DNA from: Crambe crambe
Lineage: Eukaryota; Porifera; Demospongiae; Poecilosclerida; Crambeidae
Assembly: GCA_963924555.1 (NCBI GenBank)
Contig: OZ004585.1
Span: 2,245,488 to 2,309,487 of the forward strand
Direction: 5' to 3'
DNA length: 64,000 nucleotides
Shown piece by piece: positions 1 through 10,939 of this stretch. A program made the position numbers and the translations under genes. The first letter of the stretch is position 1. Each line of letters starts with the position of its first letter. Below the pieces are notes generated by a model. The model ran no database searches. It saw only the letters and a program-made list of their open reading frames with translations, and had not been told where the DNA came from.

Positions 1-345
1 TACCTAACAGATTAGTGGGGAAAAAGAGACTATACTTTTAACATCCAAGCTCCAGAGGTCCACAAAGTCGAACTACCATTGTTACTCGCAATTATACCCT
101 CTAACACTTGAGAAACCAGCCTTTTTAAGAACTATGCTTGTTTAGCACTATACTAGCCCACTCTTTGCATTCTTTGAACTTACCAATTGGCTATAGTTTA
201 GCAGAAATTTGGCACACTACTTCTCCTCCCCTGTTCGTTTGGGGCAATTTAGCACGAACAGCTGCCTACACGGATTGTCAGTATTGTCGTTATGGGCGCA
301 CGTGATCTGTTTCCAATCCTGTGTACGTAGTCTAGTATATCTATG
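1..345. mobile_element. end of a long-arm foldback element
   Basis: This stretch closely matches 31379-31664, the end segment 32780-32844, and in inverted form 31720-32010. It ends in the same terminus, ctagtatatctatg, as the large palindrome at 30579-32844. It is therefore one end of another copy, with the rest lying left of the window. No coding potential is seen. Confidence 0.75.
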
Positions 346-885
346 ACCATACACAGCCATCCCTAGAATATTTATTTTCTGAGAGACATCTTTGCATGAA
401 GTGACACATGCTGTTAAATGAGATAACGTTATGTGTCAATGTGTGAGCCTAATACGGATGTATCATGTATACACAAATTTTGATACATAGACCATTTCTA
501 TTTTCCGAGAGACATCTTTACATGAAGTGACACATGCATGGTCACAGGTGCATGTAATTGTTAAAGGAGATAACAGTTTATTATGCGAGTCATATAAATA
601 CAATACAATACAATACGGATGTGTCATGTATTCATAGACTATTTTCTGAGCGATATCTTTGCATGAAGTGACATACAATAATGATGAAACCTCCTATGGA
701 TACAGTGTAAACATGAAAGTTTGTTTGCAAAAAGGTGATGAATAAGTAGCTACGTATAGGGAAAAAAATATTTATTCTAAATAAAAATAGGCAAATAGGG
801 ATGGCTGTGTGTAAAGGTCAAAAAGTTCATGAAGAGAGCCTACCCCACCTAATTTCAATAACCACACCCATATTACCCAACTACT
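346..885. repeat. MITE-like repeat with internal direct repeats
   Basis: Inverted termini acacagccatcccta (from 350) and tagggatggctgtgt (to 810) bracket three degenerate copies of a gagagacatctttgcatgaa unit near 380, 507 and 647. A related sequence is at 55690-56300, including the flank resembling 820-885. No gene is visible. Confidence 0.6.
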
Positions 886-888
886 CGG

Positions 889-1077
889 ATGACTCGGACG
901 GCCGCGCGCGCCGCCTATAGACTAATACAAAAGTGAAATTCTAGTTCCCCCACTTGGACCTAACAAAAGCTACTGTGAATGATTATCCAGCCTACTAGAG
1001 CCTACTACAATGTGCAGACCAAGTTTCAGGACAAGGGAGCTTACCGTTTCAGAAATACGGCAAGCAGGTAAATCGCT
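889..1077. repeat. dispersed 189-bp repeat, possibly a SINE, copy 1
   Basis: It is nearly identical to 18757-18944. Both copies start atgactcggacggccgcgcg, end at aaatcgct, and are followed by a T/C-rich ttcttctt tract. A short, non-coding, sharply bounded sequence with a simple-sequence tail would fit a SINE, but I cannot identify pol III boxes with confidence. Confidence 0.6.
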
Positions 1078-1633
1078 TCTATATTCTTCTTATTATTAGT
1101 GATACCGGGCTATTTTTAAAAATACTATGAAACTATAAATTCATTTCTTAAAAATATTAAGCTCTCTTTCCTCAGCCAGATAAACTTTATCCGATAGAAA
1201 TCCATCCAGTAGAAGCAGAGATACGTAACATTTTACAATTGAAATTGTACAGGAAAATTTTACTTTCTTTTAATTTAAAAAAACGGCACCTTTCCAAGTA
1301 GGTTAAAGGTCATAATGGCTAATAGTACTGCAATCTTTTGCTCGTATCTTAGGATCTACTGGATGGATTTTCTTCAAACAAAGTTCATATGGAAGAGTAT
1401 GAAAGTGAGTATAGAACTAAGGGTAAATTAAAAAAAAAAAGGCCATGTAGTCTGGACTACACCAGACTAGTAGAAACTGTTGTACAATCGTTGTTAATTT
1501 GTCCTAGAGTCTGTCCCTGTTCTGAATGTACACAACATTGACAAAGTTAGGAACTTGAGTAGGCCTACCCTCCCCATCTAAAACGTGTTTTGGTTGCTCA
1601 TTTCAAATTTACTGTATTACGGCTTTGCTATAT

Positions 1634-2302
1634 GTGACCGGCTCTGGGAAAACCCTCCGTCGGGTGAAAATTAAAAAAATTTTGTTATGGTAAAATTTAT
1701 TATCTATGGCCCTTTGGCTCTTTATTGTGCAAATTTCAAAGCTATAGCTTTTATGACGCCTGAGGAACAGCTCTTAGAAAGATCGAGGTAGCGTCCATTA
1801 GCGTTATTGTTTTTTCGAGAAAAGCTGACTAAGCAACGTGAACATTATTTCCGGACATGCCCGTGGACTAGTAAATTGACGGTGGGTGGGGTTTCGAACT
1901 GTAGTTAGTAAGAAGCTAGTTTCTTGCCTTTTGGCTCGAGATAGGTCCAACCGAAGCTCCGAGAAGAGAAGCAAGGTACCGAAGGTAGCGCAGATAGCTT
2001 AGTAAGTTCATATTTCCCAGCGCATAAGCTGGAAAGCCTGCCTAAAGTTCAATGAATTTCAGCCTGACTAGAATCTCCGTGCACGAAGCTTCAATGGCTG
2101 ACTAGCTAACTTTAGCGCTTCATTTGAAGCCTTTGTACTGGTAGTCTGAGCTCCAAACTTCATCTGTGCTTTGTTCAAGGATCATATTTGTTATTTATGC
2201 TTAAAAATTTTTTTTGCCAAATTTTGGCACTGCCAACTAAACGTGCTCATATCTGATAATTGATTTTTGCACCGGACGGAGGGTTTTCCCAGAGCCGGTC
2301 AC
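1634..2302. mobile_element. nested TIR element, 669 bp
   Basis: Termini gtgaccggctctgggaaaac and its inverse form a TIR of about 28 bp. Comparison with the uninterrupted copy at 3610-3620 shows that this block is an insertion, flanked on both sides by atat as a likely target duplication. It is non-coding. Confidence 0.8.
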
Positions 2303-2386
2303 ATATTATAGAATTTGTGGCATTAAACCTGCAATTTCTGCTTCCAAGCTTTGCAGTGGACAGTGATTGATGTTCAAAGTCATGTA

Positions 2387-2524
2387 CAGGATCTGAGAGC
2401 TTTGCTGTTATTAAGGAATTCAGACTGCAGCATTAATCAACTATGACTCCACAGCCAGGATCTGAGAGCTTTGCTGTTATTAAGGAATTCAGACTGCAGC
2501 ATTAATCAACTATGACTCCACAGC
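2387..2524. repeat. 69-bp tandem duplication inside copy 1
   Basis: The unit starting caggatctgagagctttgct occurs twice in tandem here but once at 3685-3740 in copy 2, so it arose after the two elements separated. Confidence 0.8.
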
Positions 2525-3084
2525 CAGAACTGATTTGTGTTGTTCAGAGATTGATTCAGAATTCAAACCTTTTTCACAACTTTTATTTTACATAAAAATG
2601 TGTACTATGGGGGTGAGGGGGGTTAGGCTATTCACCTGAGGCAGCACAGATTCAAATTTAGCGGGAAAGGGTTGAGGTCGTGAACTTTGACCTATCAGTT
2701 ATATAAGTTGAATGCCTTATCCTTCTTGCGTGCCTTCTTTTCCGCTTGATGCAAGAAGTTATCCAAGGTACCAGAATCAGTTTTTGATGAAGTTTCCAAA
2801 AAATATGGTTTCATGACCTATTCAAGCGTTATATCATAAGAAAATCGAAATTTAAATATGTTTTTGAACATCAAATCTAATTTTAGCACTATATCTAAAA
2901 GAAACTGTCACAGTTAGATTCTCTAGAATATTAGGATTCTGTTGATATGCTTTTTTTCTGAATTTCTTTGGATCTGGACCTTCGCAGCCAGGTTATATCT
3001 TGGTCACTTTTGGTGCCGTCCTGCAGTATTATCTTTACGTATAAAAAATTGACCCCGCCCACCATAGCATCCGGTATCACTATT

Positions 3085-4296
3085 AGTGATACCGGGCTAT
3101 TTTTAAAAATGCTATGAAACTATAAATTCATTTCTTAAAAATATTAAGCTCTTTTTCCTCAGCCAGATAAACTTTATCCGATAAAAATCCATCCAGTAGA
3201 AGCAGAGATACGTAACATTTTACAATTCAAATTGTACAGGAAAATTTTACTTTCTTTTAATTAAGAAAACGGCACCTTTCCAAAGTAGGTTAAAGGTCAT
3301 TATGGCTAATAGTACTGCAATCTTTTGCTCGTATCTTAGGATCTACTAGATGGATTTTCTTCAAACAAAGTTCATATGGAAGAGTAAGAAAATGACTATA
3401 GAACTAAGGGTAAATTTTAAAAAATGGGCCATGTAGTCTGGGCTACACCAGACTAGTAGGAACAGTTGTACAATTCTTGTCCTAGAGTCTGTCTCTATTT
3501 TGAATGTACACAACATTAACAAAGTTAGGAACTTCAGTAGGCCTACCCTCCCCATGTAAAACGTGTTTTTGATTGCTCATTTCAAATTTACTGTATTACG
3601 GCTTTGCTATATTTTAGAATTTGTGGCATTAAGTCTGCAATTTATGCTGCCAAGCTTTGCAGTGGATGTTCAAAGTCATGTACAGGATTTGGGAGCTTTG
3701 CTGTTATTAAGGAATTCAGACTGCAGCATTACTCCACAGCCAGAACTGATTTGTGTTGTTCAGAGATTGATTCAGAATTCAAACATTTTTCATCACTTTT
3801 ATTTTACATTAAAATATGTACTATGGGGGTGAGGGGGGTTAGGCTATTCACCTGAGGCAGCACAGATTCAAATTTAGCGGGAAAGGGTTGAGGTCATGAA
3901 CTTTGACCCATCAGTTATATAAGTTGAATGCCTTATCCTTCTTGCGTGCCTTCTTTTCCGCTTGATACAAGAAATTATCCAAAGTACCAGGATCAGTTTT
4001 TGATGTAGTTTCCAAAAAATATGGTTTCATGACCTGTTCAAGTGTTATATCATAAGAAAATCGAAATTTAAATATGTTTTTGAACATCAAATCTAAATTT
4101 AGCACTCTATCTAAAAGAAACTGTCACAGTTAGATTCTCTAGAATATTAGGATTCTGTTGATATGTTTTTTTCCTGGATTTCTTTGGATCTGGACCTTCG
4201 CAGCCAGGTTATATCTTGGTCACTTTTGGTGCCGTCCTGCAGTATTATTTTTACGTATAAAAATTGACCCCGCCCACCATAGCATCCGGTATCACT
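3085..4296. mobile_element. TIR element, copy 2, uninterrupted
   Basis: This is the 1212-bp partner of 1098-3081 with the same agtgataccgg / ccggtatcact ends. A 64-codon minus-strand open frame (3911-4105) is partly conserved in copy 1 but resembles nothing I know. Confidence 0.75.
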
Positions 4297-4469
4297 ACTT
4301 ATATCATATGTACGTTGTTATGGTTCCATGATATGGTGATGTCATCGGATAGATAAAGCTTTGCTCGCCACAATTTTTGCATAATCTTCAATTTTCCAAC
4401 TACAACAGTGTTATCTAACTAATAACTGTAATAGCTATTAGCTAAACACGAATGAAGGAATGAAGGTGA

Positions 4470-5655
4470 TGATAGTTCATTTTTTGCTGCACTTTGCAAA
4501 CCATTTCTCTTTCATCAAAGGATATATCTTGGGCATGAATAAGAAACCCATCAACTCGTAAACTCCAATGTGTCCAATATGAAGTACTACGTGATCCAAT
4601 ACTGTATCGTTCAGTTTTATAGCACGTAGCACCAACCAATAGGATAGTGTGATAGAAATAGTCAAGATAAGCACGAAGATCAGAGCATTAACTTTTTTGG
4701 TATCTTTAAGATTCTTGTATCGTATTTTCCTTGTTTTCACAGCATGCAATGATCATTAAAAATGCCATTAATGTTGCCCCATAGAGTAGGCACAGAATCG
4801 TCCACAGTACTAAGTGGTCACTGTCGCATATTTCAAGTACAACAGTCTCTCCTGAATCTGTGATACGAGAGTAACGTCTGAATCTAAAAGCATCTGTTGC
4901 TGACCATATCGTCATTATTTCCAATAGTCTCAAAATTATAGTCTTCAAAGTGAATTGTGTTTTTAATGGCTACATTCAAGTATTTCTTAGAAGTGGCATA
5001 AAACTCTTCAGCAATTTGTAAATAGAGTGGATCAGAGCCAGAAGTGACAATGGATGGTCCAGTCCAGTTATAGAACTCCATTAGACTGAATAGAGCTCTT
5101 ACTAGGACAGATGTTGACTGCATCATGTGAAATAGCTGTGGAAATCTTTCTCTATCAAATGCTTTCGGGGACATTGATGTCGATAGTTGCAAACCGATAT
5201 TGAATTTATTGCCCAGAGGTGAAAAAATCTCAGTTTCTTTATCAAAGAACATTCCAATTATTGCAGTAATATTATTACTCTCTCTGTTAGTAGAAACTCC
5301 CATGAAATCCACCAAACTGTCGAAGGAATTGTCTGCATAGCTATTGATGGCGATCAATTTCAAGAAGGTGTCTTGGAGGATCGTGGAGTCATTGTTTATC
5401 ATATTAACAGCTAGGTTTGCACCAGGGATCATTTCCCATCCTCTTCTCCGATTCTCAACTGGCAGAGTTGCCTCATTTCCTTGAACCATCGGCACCAGTG
5501 CCAATATGTGTAGAGTCAATTTCTCTCTTGCATGAAGAGGAACTACTAAAAGAGCGATTAAAGAGAGTAGAGAGAGTATGTTGAGTTGATTTCTCTCTAG
5601 CATGAATAGAAACTGCTAGAAAGACAATAAAAACAATCTGAAGGAAGGTATTCAT
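4470..5655 (-). pseudogene. GABA-B-like class C GPCR pseudogene, middle deleted
   Basis: The sequence is highly similar to the intact receptor at 56715-58826. It keeps the N-terminal part of the ligand-binding domain (from 5655 down to about 4915) and the last transmembrane segments (4470-4913). About 1 kb encoding the rest of the binding domain and TM1-TM4 is missing. The junction near 4914 joins the text after FETIGN directly, out of frame, to the region of SATDAFRFRRY. Further damage is a 4-bp insertion near 4743 that shifts the frame, and a partial duplication of the signal-peptide region at 5500-5655. The duplicated block also includes flanking DNA (about 4300-6085 matches about 56515-59405). 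Loss of most TM helices makes receptor function very unlikely. Confidence 0.85.
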
Positions 5656-6327
5656 AATTTACTGTGGTATGTATGACAGCTTAACTCTCTTATCTTGCCC
5701 AATAATTGCTGGTTATATTCCTATCTGTGTCTGCATGGATAATGCAAGTTTTATAGTAACTCAATAATTTCCTCCCAAATCTCCACTTCACTTGGTAGCT
5801 ACCAAAGGTTATCGTTATGTTACATACAGTATTTAATAGCATGATGCTCATACTAGTTAGCTATAAGTAACTACATCATACCTATCACAATAATATATAG
5901 TACATGTATATGTATTGAGAGAACTATAATAACAAGTCCCAGGTGAACAACAAAGCCACACTCTATTCTGGCTAATAACGTTTAAAAGGTTTCAATCATT
6001 ATGCAAACATTAATTTTCATTAGGGGAAATAATTATGTTCGACAACATAAGCTGATAATCTCTGTTGACAACCTATGCATTAAAAATGCTTATTTTTAAT
6101 TTTATCACGACTGTCCATCAACTGTTATATTTATTGTAGCCAATTTAAGTTGTATATTGGGAAGGATAATTGTTTCTTTAGACTAAACAGCTGATTACGT
6201 ACTGTCCATTCAGTGAAAAGCTGCATCATTAATTAATTAATCATTAATTAATTAATTAATTAACATTAATTAAGATTTTTTGGTGTACATGCAGAAGTAC
6301 ATCTAAATTGTGCTACAACTATTTCTG
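5656..6327. other. intergenic, duplicated 5' flank of receptor copies
   Basis: Much of this stretch matches 58827-59405, upstream of the intact receptor. It also holds an (attaatta)n tract at about 6228-6270. No gene is recognised. Confidence 0.6.
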
Positions 6328-6592
6328 CAGTGGTAGATTTAGAGAGGTTTCTAGGTTTCCACTGAAACCCCTTTTCAACAGACAATTGTAAAGTTACAGC
6401 AGGCCAGACAGAGCCCAAGAAGAGCTAGCACTATAAATAACGAGCTGCTAGTTGCGCATAAGCATGCGCACTAGCTATCAGGTTTTTAAAAAGTGGGCAT
6501 GGTCAACGAAAATTTTCCCCGCACACAAGCGCACGGATCTTAGAAACCCCCTCTATAAAATTCTAGATTCTAAAATTCTAGATCCGCCACTG
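6328..6592. mobile_element. hAT-like MITE
   Basis: It starts cagtggtagatttagag and ends ctagatccgccactg, an imperfect TIR of the CAGTGGYRGAT type also seen at 19812, 20917 and 60906. It has no coding sequence, and I could not find a clear target duplication. Confidence 0.6.
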
Positions 6593-6608
6593 TTCGTTCT
6601 ATACAACA

Positions 6609-6995
6609 ATGATTCGGACCATTAACTTGTACACTCCAAAAAATGTGTCCAATATGAAGTACTGCATTTTCCAGTATGAGAATAGTGCGTATGATGAACC
6701 AGTAGGGAACAATGGTCAAAATATACAGGAAGACAAGAGCATTAACTTTCTTAGTGTCTTTAAAACTCGTATTTTCCTTGCTTTTACCGCAACTGCCACC
6801 AGAAAAACCTAAGGTACAGGACGAGAAGAGCCAGCCATACCAGTAAATGAATTGATCGCTATCACATAGCTCTATAGGAGTTTCACCTGTTACAGAGTCT
6901 TGAAAGTAATGTACTCTCTTAATGCTGTAAGTATCGTTGACCATAATGTCAGGATGACTAAATTTGGTATCATAAATCTCAAGATCAAATATTTA
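6609..6995 (-). pseudogene. class C GPCR fragment (TM4-TM7 region)
   Basis: Minus-strand translation gives QDSVTGETPIELCDSDQFIY, matching the extracellular-loop region of the receptor copy at 60228-60899 and continuing into FKDTKKVNALVF as in TM6 of the intact gene. The reading frame is altered around the TM5 region (FSSCTLGFSGGSC) and the end is degenerate. No ligand-binding domain lies upstream. It sits in about 1 kb of DNA (6085-7140) absent from the corresponding place near 59405. Confidence 0.75.
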
Positions 6996-7563
6996 ATTTT
7001 AATGTTTGCCACACTGATTTGGTGTATGCAATGTTGTAAATACGTATGCAGCTGCAGTCACATTTTGGCAATGCATCACTGTACAGTAGCTAGCTATGTA
7101 GTACCACCATGTTCCACTGCTGAATTACGAGTATTGAGTTTTTGTATAAAGATTATCACTAGCACAAGCAATGATCAAAAATATGGTAATGGTCATCATG
7201 CACACATACTATGATTGGTTACAGGTTATTATGTACACAAGCTATGGTAAAGGTTACCATGCACATAAAGGTTACCATGCACATAAAGGTTGCCACAAGT
7301 TATAATAAACTCCTTCTGTTTTTATTATATGAAGAAGTAGGAAATTCCTCCTCATAGCTGTTTGTTTATATACGTTGTTTACATTGCTCCAGATGACAGG
7401 TATGCCATGAAGCCTAGCAAATCTATCATTATTGAATTAGCTAGGTTCGTTAAAATTCTTATTATCCAGTGTGCTGTTAGGATCACTGTTAATAGTATTG
7501 TCAGTCTTTATATCTTGACATGCTTTGCTAGCTAGCCTAGAATATGTAGCTATACAGATAAAG
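6996..7563. other. duplicated flank and upstream region of the DUF1647 gene
   Basis: Sequence at 7140-7300 (ggtaaaggttaccatgcaca repeats) matches 59411-59535. Sequence at 7400-7510 is partly repeated at 9235-9430, downstream of the gene. The promoter of the next gene should lie here, but no defined element is recognisable. Confidence 0.5.
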
Positions 7564-8625
7564 ATGAAGACAATGAAGAGGCAGATTCTGGCAGTATTGA
7601 TGTTACTCTGTATGATACTAGTTTTTTATATTCTGAGAAAATCACCCTACTTAGTTATAATATCACCTTGCTACATTCCTCAGTTTCGATCATTGGTCAA
7701 AGCCAAATCTCCTCAGTCTTGTTGTTCTGTGGCAGCTGAAAAGAAATTAGAAGACCTATGTCCCTCTAAGGGAGGAAAGAAGTTGCAACAACATCTGAAC
7801 TGTAGCTGTGCTGACTATATACTGTGCAAGATGGTAGTAGTGACTGCTCTCTCAAGCAATCATTTTGAAGAAAGCAAAGACTTTTTTGGCTCAATACATG
7901 CACTTTTACCACGAAATAAAATCATTGTTTACGACTTGGGACTGAACCCAGCTCATCAAAATACTATATCATCATATTGTAACACAGAAGTAAGAAAGTT
8001 TGACTTCAGCAAATATCCTCCTCATACTAAAAACTTGGAGACTTATGCCTGGAAGCCATTGATCATTAAAGAACTGAGTGAAAGAAACGAAGTATTCTTT
8101 TGGTGCGATACAAGCTGTCGTATAACTCCCAATTTCCTGAAATATGTTTCCAATGTCATAAAATTTCCAATCCTGCCACTCCACAGGGAAAACTCTGTTA
8201 TGAGGACAACACATGATAAAATGTTTGAGTACCTTCACATGAATAGTATGACCAGAGAACAGATGATGAAAGCTGCACCACAGTTTGAAGCCAACTCGAT
8301 TGTTTTTTGGGCAAATAACTTGGTCAAGGATAAATTCTTGCCGAAATGGGTGGACTGTGCACTTCACCCTGAATGCATTGCTCCACCTGGTGCTGGTCTC
8401 TTTGGATGCAACTTTATGAGGCCAATGAATGCTTATGCAGGTTGTCACAGATATGACCAATCTGCTCTAAATGCCATACTGGTACGTGATTTTTCCAAGG
8501 ATTTCAGTGCAGCTTTTAATGAAATAAGTGGTCCAAGTGGAATTGAAATATTTCGAGAACCAACTAAAATGTATGCTGCTTATATTTCTAAGTGTAAGGA
8601 ATCACCCATAACATTAGCAGTATAG
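7564..8625 (+). CDS. DUF1647 glycosyltransferase-like type II membrane protein
   Basis: A 353-residue single-exon frame. I start it at the first ATG (MKTMKRQ); the frame is open upstream only from non-ATG codons. A basic N-terminus followed by one hydrophobic anchor (about residues 6-24) and no signal cleavage site predicts a Golgi type II topology. The lumenal part has a Cys-rich stem (CCS, CSCADYILCK), then VVVTALSSNHFEESKDFFGS, IIVYDLGL, KFDFSKYPPH, YAWKPLIIKE and FFWCDTSCRI. This is the block order I associate with PF07801 (DUF1647), proteins resembling nucleotide-sugar transferases; the acceptor and donor are unknown. WCDTS may occupy the metal-binding DxD position, which is inference. 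The frame is intact to TAG. An upstream non-coding exon ending near 7555 (tatacag) is possible. Confidence 0.75.
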   Translation: MKTMKRQILAVLMLLCMILVFYILRKSPYLVIISPCYIPQFRSLVKAKSPQSCCSVAAEKKLEDLCPSKGGKKLQQHLNCSCADYILCKMVVVTALSSNHFEESKDFFGSIHALLPRNKIIVYDLGLNPAHQNTISSYCNTEVRKFDFSKYPPHTKNLETYAWKPLIIKELSERNEVFFWCDTSCRITPNFLKYVSNVIKFPILPLHRENSVMRTTHDKMFEYLHMNSMTREQMMKAAPQFEANSIVFWANNLVKDKFLPKWVDCALHPECIAPPGAGLFGCNFMRPMNAYAGCHRYDQSALNAILVRDFSKDFSAAFNEISGPSGIEIFREPTKMYAAYISKCKESPITLAV

Positions 8626-9442
8626 TTCCAACAGTTGTAATCTGGTGTATGTATTTATTTCATGTTAATATCAGTAGCTTTGGTACGTATGTGTATGGAA
8701 TAATGCTGCAAATACACAGCTGAAACAGAGAACAGCATTATAATATACACCATCTTTGGACATGCTAGCTATAGCTAATGGATGACTCTTGGTAAAAGCC
8801 AGGCATATTTTGTAATCGAGCCTTTTAACACTAGACAAAGCCGTTGGCCATGTACATACGTATGCTCATCAAAAGTAGCTGGTAACATAAGAAACAAGCA
8901 AGAAACTGATAATCTAGTTTGCATGGCCTACATAACTTGGGACACTATAATTATAATGAATTAATTGTAACACAGAAGTAAGAAATTTCAGTCAATTTAC
9001 AGTGTACGTACTACGCAGTGTATGCCTGTCTATATTGCTCCTGTGATGCCATGGTGGTGAGGCAGACTTGAAGTCATGGTAGTGAGTGAAGCCAGGCGAA
9101 ATATTGATGTCGGCGTGAAGCCATGGAGGCAGACTATTGATGTCAATGTGAAGCTATTGTAGTGAGGTGGACTATTGATGTCAGTGTGAATTAAGTGAGG
9201 TGGACTATTGCAATTATAAGTGCCAGAAATTTAAGTAACCTGATATATGCCGTGAAGCCTAGCTAATCAAAGCTTCCTATATGTCCTATTAGCTATACAT
9301 GTATGTTAAGTAGCTAGCTACTATCTTATTTTGTGTGCTGTTAGGATCACTGTTAGCTTTAAATAGTTCTCTCTACTAGCAGTAGATAGACTTTGTATTG
9401 CTATCTTGACCAGTTTTGCTAGTTCATACATTGACTATAGTG
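8626..9442. other. intergenic, with minisatellite and duplicated promoter-like DNA
   Basis: A degenerate repeat of about 38 bp (core actattgatgtcagtgtgaa) occupies about 9030-9215. From 9235 to 9430 the sequence resembles the region upstream of the DUF1647 gene (gtgctgttaggatcactgtt occurs in both). No convincing gene is present; the open frame at 8782-8964 shows no family features. Confidence 0.5.
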
Positions 9443-9736
9443 GTAAATAAAAAGGAGAAGTAGGGATGGCAACAACAACAACACTGAACTTCACACTGAA
9501 AATCAGTGAACTTCAGTCAAGTAACCCTTTACCTATCACCAATATTACCAAACTACATTCCTACTTGTACTTCACTCCCTTTATGTCATCTTGGCTTATC
9601 ATGGGAGTGAAGTAGGGATAGTTAGCTCGTAGTTTGACAATATTGGTGATGGGTAAGGGGTTACTTGACTGAAGTTAACTCTCTTGTTGCTGAAAGGCTG
9701 TTGTTGTTGCTATCCCTACTTCTCCCTTTTATTTAC
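9443..9736. mobile_element. foldback MITE, agtagggatgg family
   Basis: The arms start gtaaataaaaaggagaagta and end with the inverse, meeting near 9600, so the whole element can fold into one hairpin. Related sequence recurs at 17097-17185, 19360-20665 and 42880. It has no coding sequence. Confidence 0.8.
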
Positions 9737-9888
9737 AATAATTCAATAATTGTTTAAACTATGAATGCTATCAGTTATGTTTTATTACTGTTTTTAGCTA
9801 TCTACAGAGAACTAGATTAATCTAAGAACACTTCATGATGAGCTGCTATGGGAAAAATCAAATAACTAATCAACTATACTGGTGGTTA

Positions 9889-10060
9889 TTAGCTAAATGA
9901 CGATGATTTTGTTAGAGCGACATTGTACTTCTGTGTGAGTGAGACCAGCCATTCAGGCATTTCTTCTCTTCCATCGCTCGATTTCCTCTTCTGCCTGCTA
10001 GCTCGAGTGGCACTGGATTCTCCTGGCACTGTGAGCTTCTCTGGTTCCACTGGAACCACT
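9889..10060 (-). pseudogene. coding fragment of an unidentified multicopy protein
   Basis: Minus-strand translation includes VEPEKLTVPGESS, ASRQKRKSSDG, then MPEWLVSLTQKYNVALTKSS before a stop. The same protein text, with substitutions, is encoded at 40023-40240. Conservation at amino-acid level in two places suggests a real C-terminal exon of a gene or transposon copied around the genome. I do not recognise the family. Adjacent repeats of aatgccacatggct (10066-10136) extend the open frame artificially. Confidence 0.55.
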
Positions 10061-10261
10061 GTGAATAATGCCACATGGCTGTGAATAATGCCACATGGCT
10101 AGAAGAATAATGCCATGTGGCTGTGAATAATGCCACTAGCACAATTTGTGGGTTCTATACAGTAACTGAGAGCCCTTCCCTACACCTATGCTAAGGCTAG
10201 ATCTAGATCTGGATATAATTACCTCAATAGTTCTGTTAGTATAGCTGGCCGATTTACTAGT

Positions 10262-10495
10262 GTCTAATTTTCTTTGACTAGATACCACCATCAGGGTTAA
10301 ATGTCCCCCCTCCCCACCCTAGATTGAACCCTGACCATACAAGGGAACTAGCTAAGACTACTAATGATTTAATTACACCGATAATCCTCCTGATAGCAAG
10401 ATACCACCATCAGGGTTAGCTTCCCTCCCCCCTCCCCACCCGTACAAGGGAATAGATATTTACACCGATTATCCTCCTGATAGCAAGTACAAGAC
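10262..10495. repeat. tandem duplication, about 115-bp unit
   Basis: The block ataccaccatcagggtta ... cctcctgatagcaag occurs twice (about 10264-10405 and 10399-10488) with a pyrimidine-rich tcccccctccccaccc core. Confidence 0.7.
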
Positions 10496-10605
10496 AAATA
10501 AGCCACTGTTGAGTACCAGGGTAAGGCTTGTGAACTGTTGTTTTCTCAAGATCAAGAATCTGAGTAAGAGTGCAAGGTTAATAGATAGATGAGGGGGAAA
10601 AGTTT

Positions 10606-10626
10606 AAAATGAGGAGGGAGGAGGAG

Positions 10627-10657
<31 letters not shown>

Positions 10658-10712
10658 GGGAGGAGGAGAGGAGAAGGGGGAGGAGGAGGAGAAGGAGGAG
10701 GAATAGGAGGAA
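10606..10712. repeat. GGA/GAA purine tract
   Basis: About 105 bp of (gga)n with gaa interruptions gives spurious poly-Glu and poly-Ser open frames on the two strands. Such mirror purine tracts can adopt triplex or G-rich structures. Confidence 0.9.
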
Positions 10713-10859
10713 AAAATTAATCTTTGTACCCAAGCCTGCTTTTTTTGCAGAGCAGGCCTTTCTGGACACCAGAGAGCTAGTGAGTCTTCTCAAAAGCCTG
10801 TGTGATGTGTACATTATTTAGGGCTAAATGAGTGGAGAGAATTAGCTACTTTTCATAAT

Positions 10860-10931
10860 AGCTCATTTGCATAACCTTTAAATAGATAATTAGAACTTGC
10901 GGTCTGGGGGTGTTGCGCTCTATTTGGAGTA
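10860..10931 (+). repeat. left TIR of the ISL2EU-like element, likely promoter
   Basis: It begins agctcatttgcataaccttt and ends tatttggagta. The nuclease gene's ATG lies 8 nt inside its inner edge, so the TIR must supply the 5' leader and probably the promoter. The octamer-like atttgcat is present near its outer end. Confidence 0.8.
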
Positions 10932-10939
10932 GTTAGAGA

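Larger units (their letters stand above)
1098..3081. mobile_element. TIR element, copy 1, carrying a nested insertion
   Basis: It is bounded by agtgataccgg and its inverse ccggtatcact. Copy 2 (3085-4296) follows after 3 bp and matches along its length. Copy 1 is longer because it holds the inserted element at 1634-2302 and a local 69-bp tandem duplication at about 2387-2524. Only short, unrecognised open frames are present, so it is probably non-autonomous. Confidence 0.8.

Noticed and set aside
7972..8460. A 162-codon minus-strand open frame opposite the DUF1647 gene
   Set aside because: It lies wholly antisense to a recognisable conserved protein and has no features of its own.
10578..10821. 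Poly-Glu and poly-Ser open frames on opposite strands
   Set aside because: Both are the product of the GGA tract at 10606-10712.
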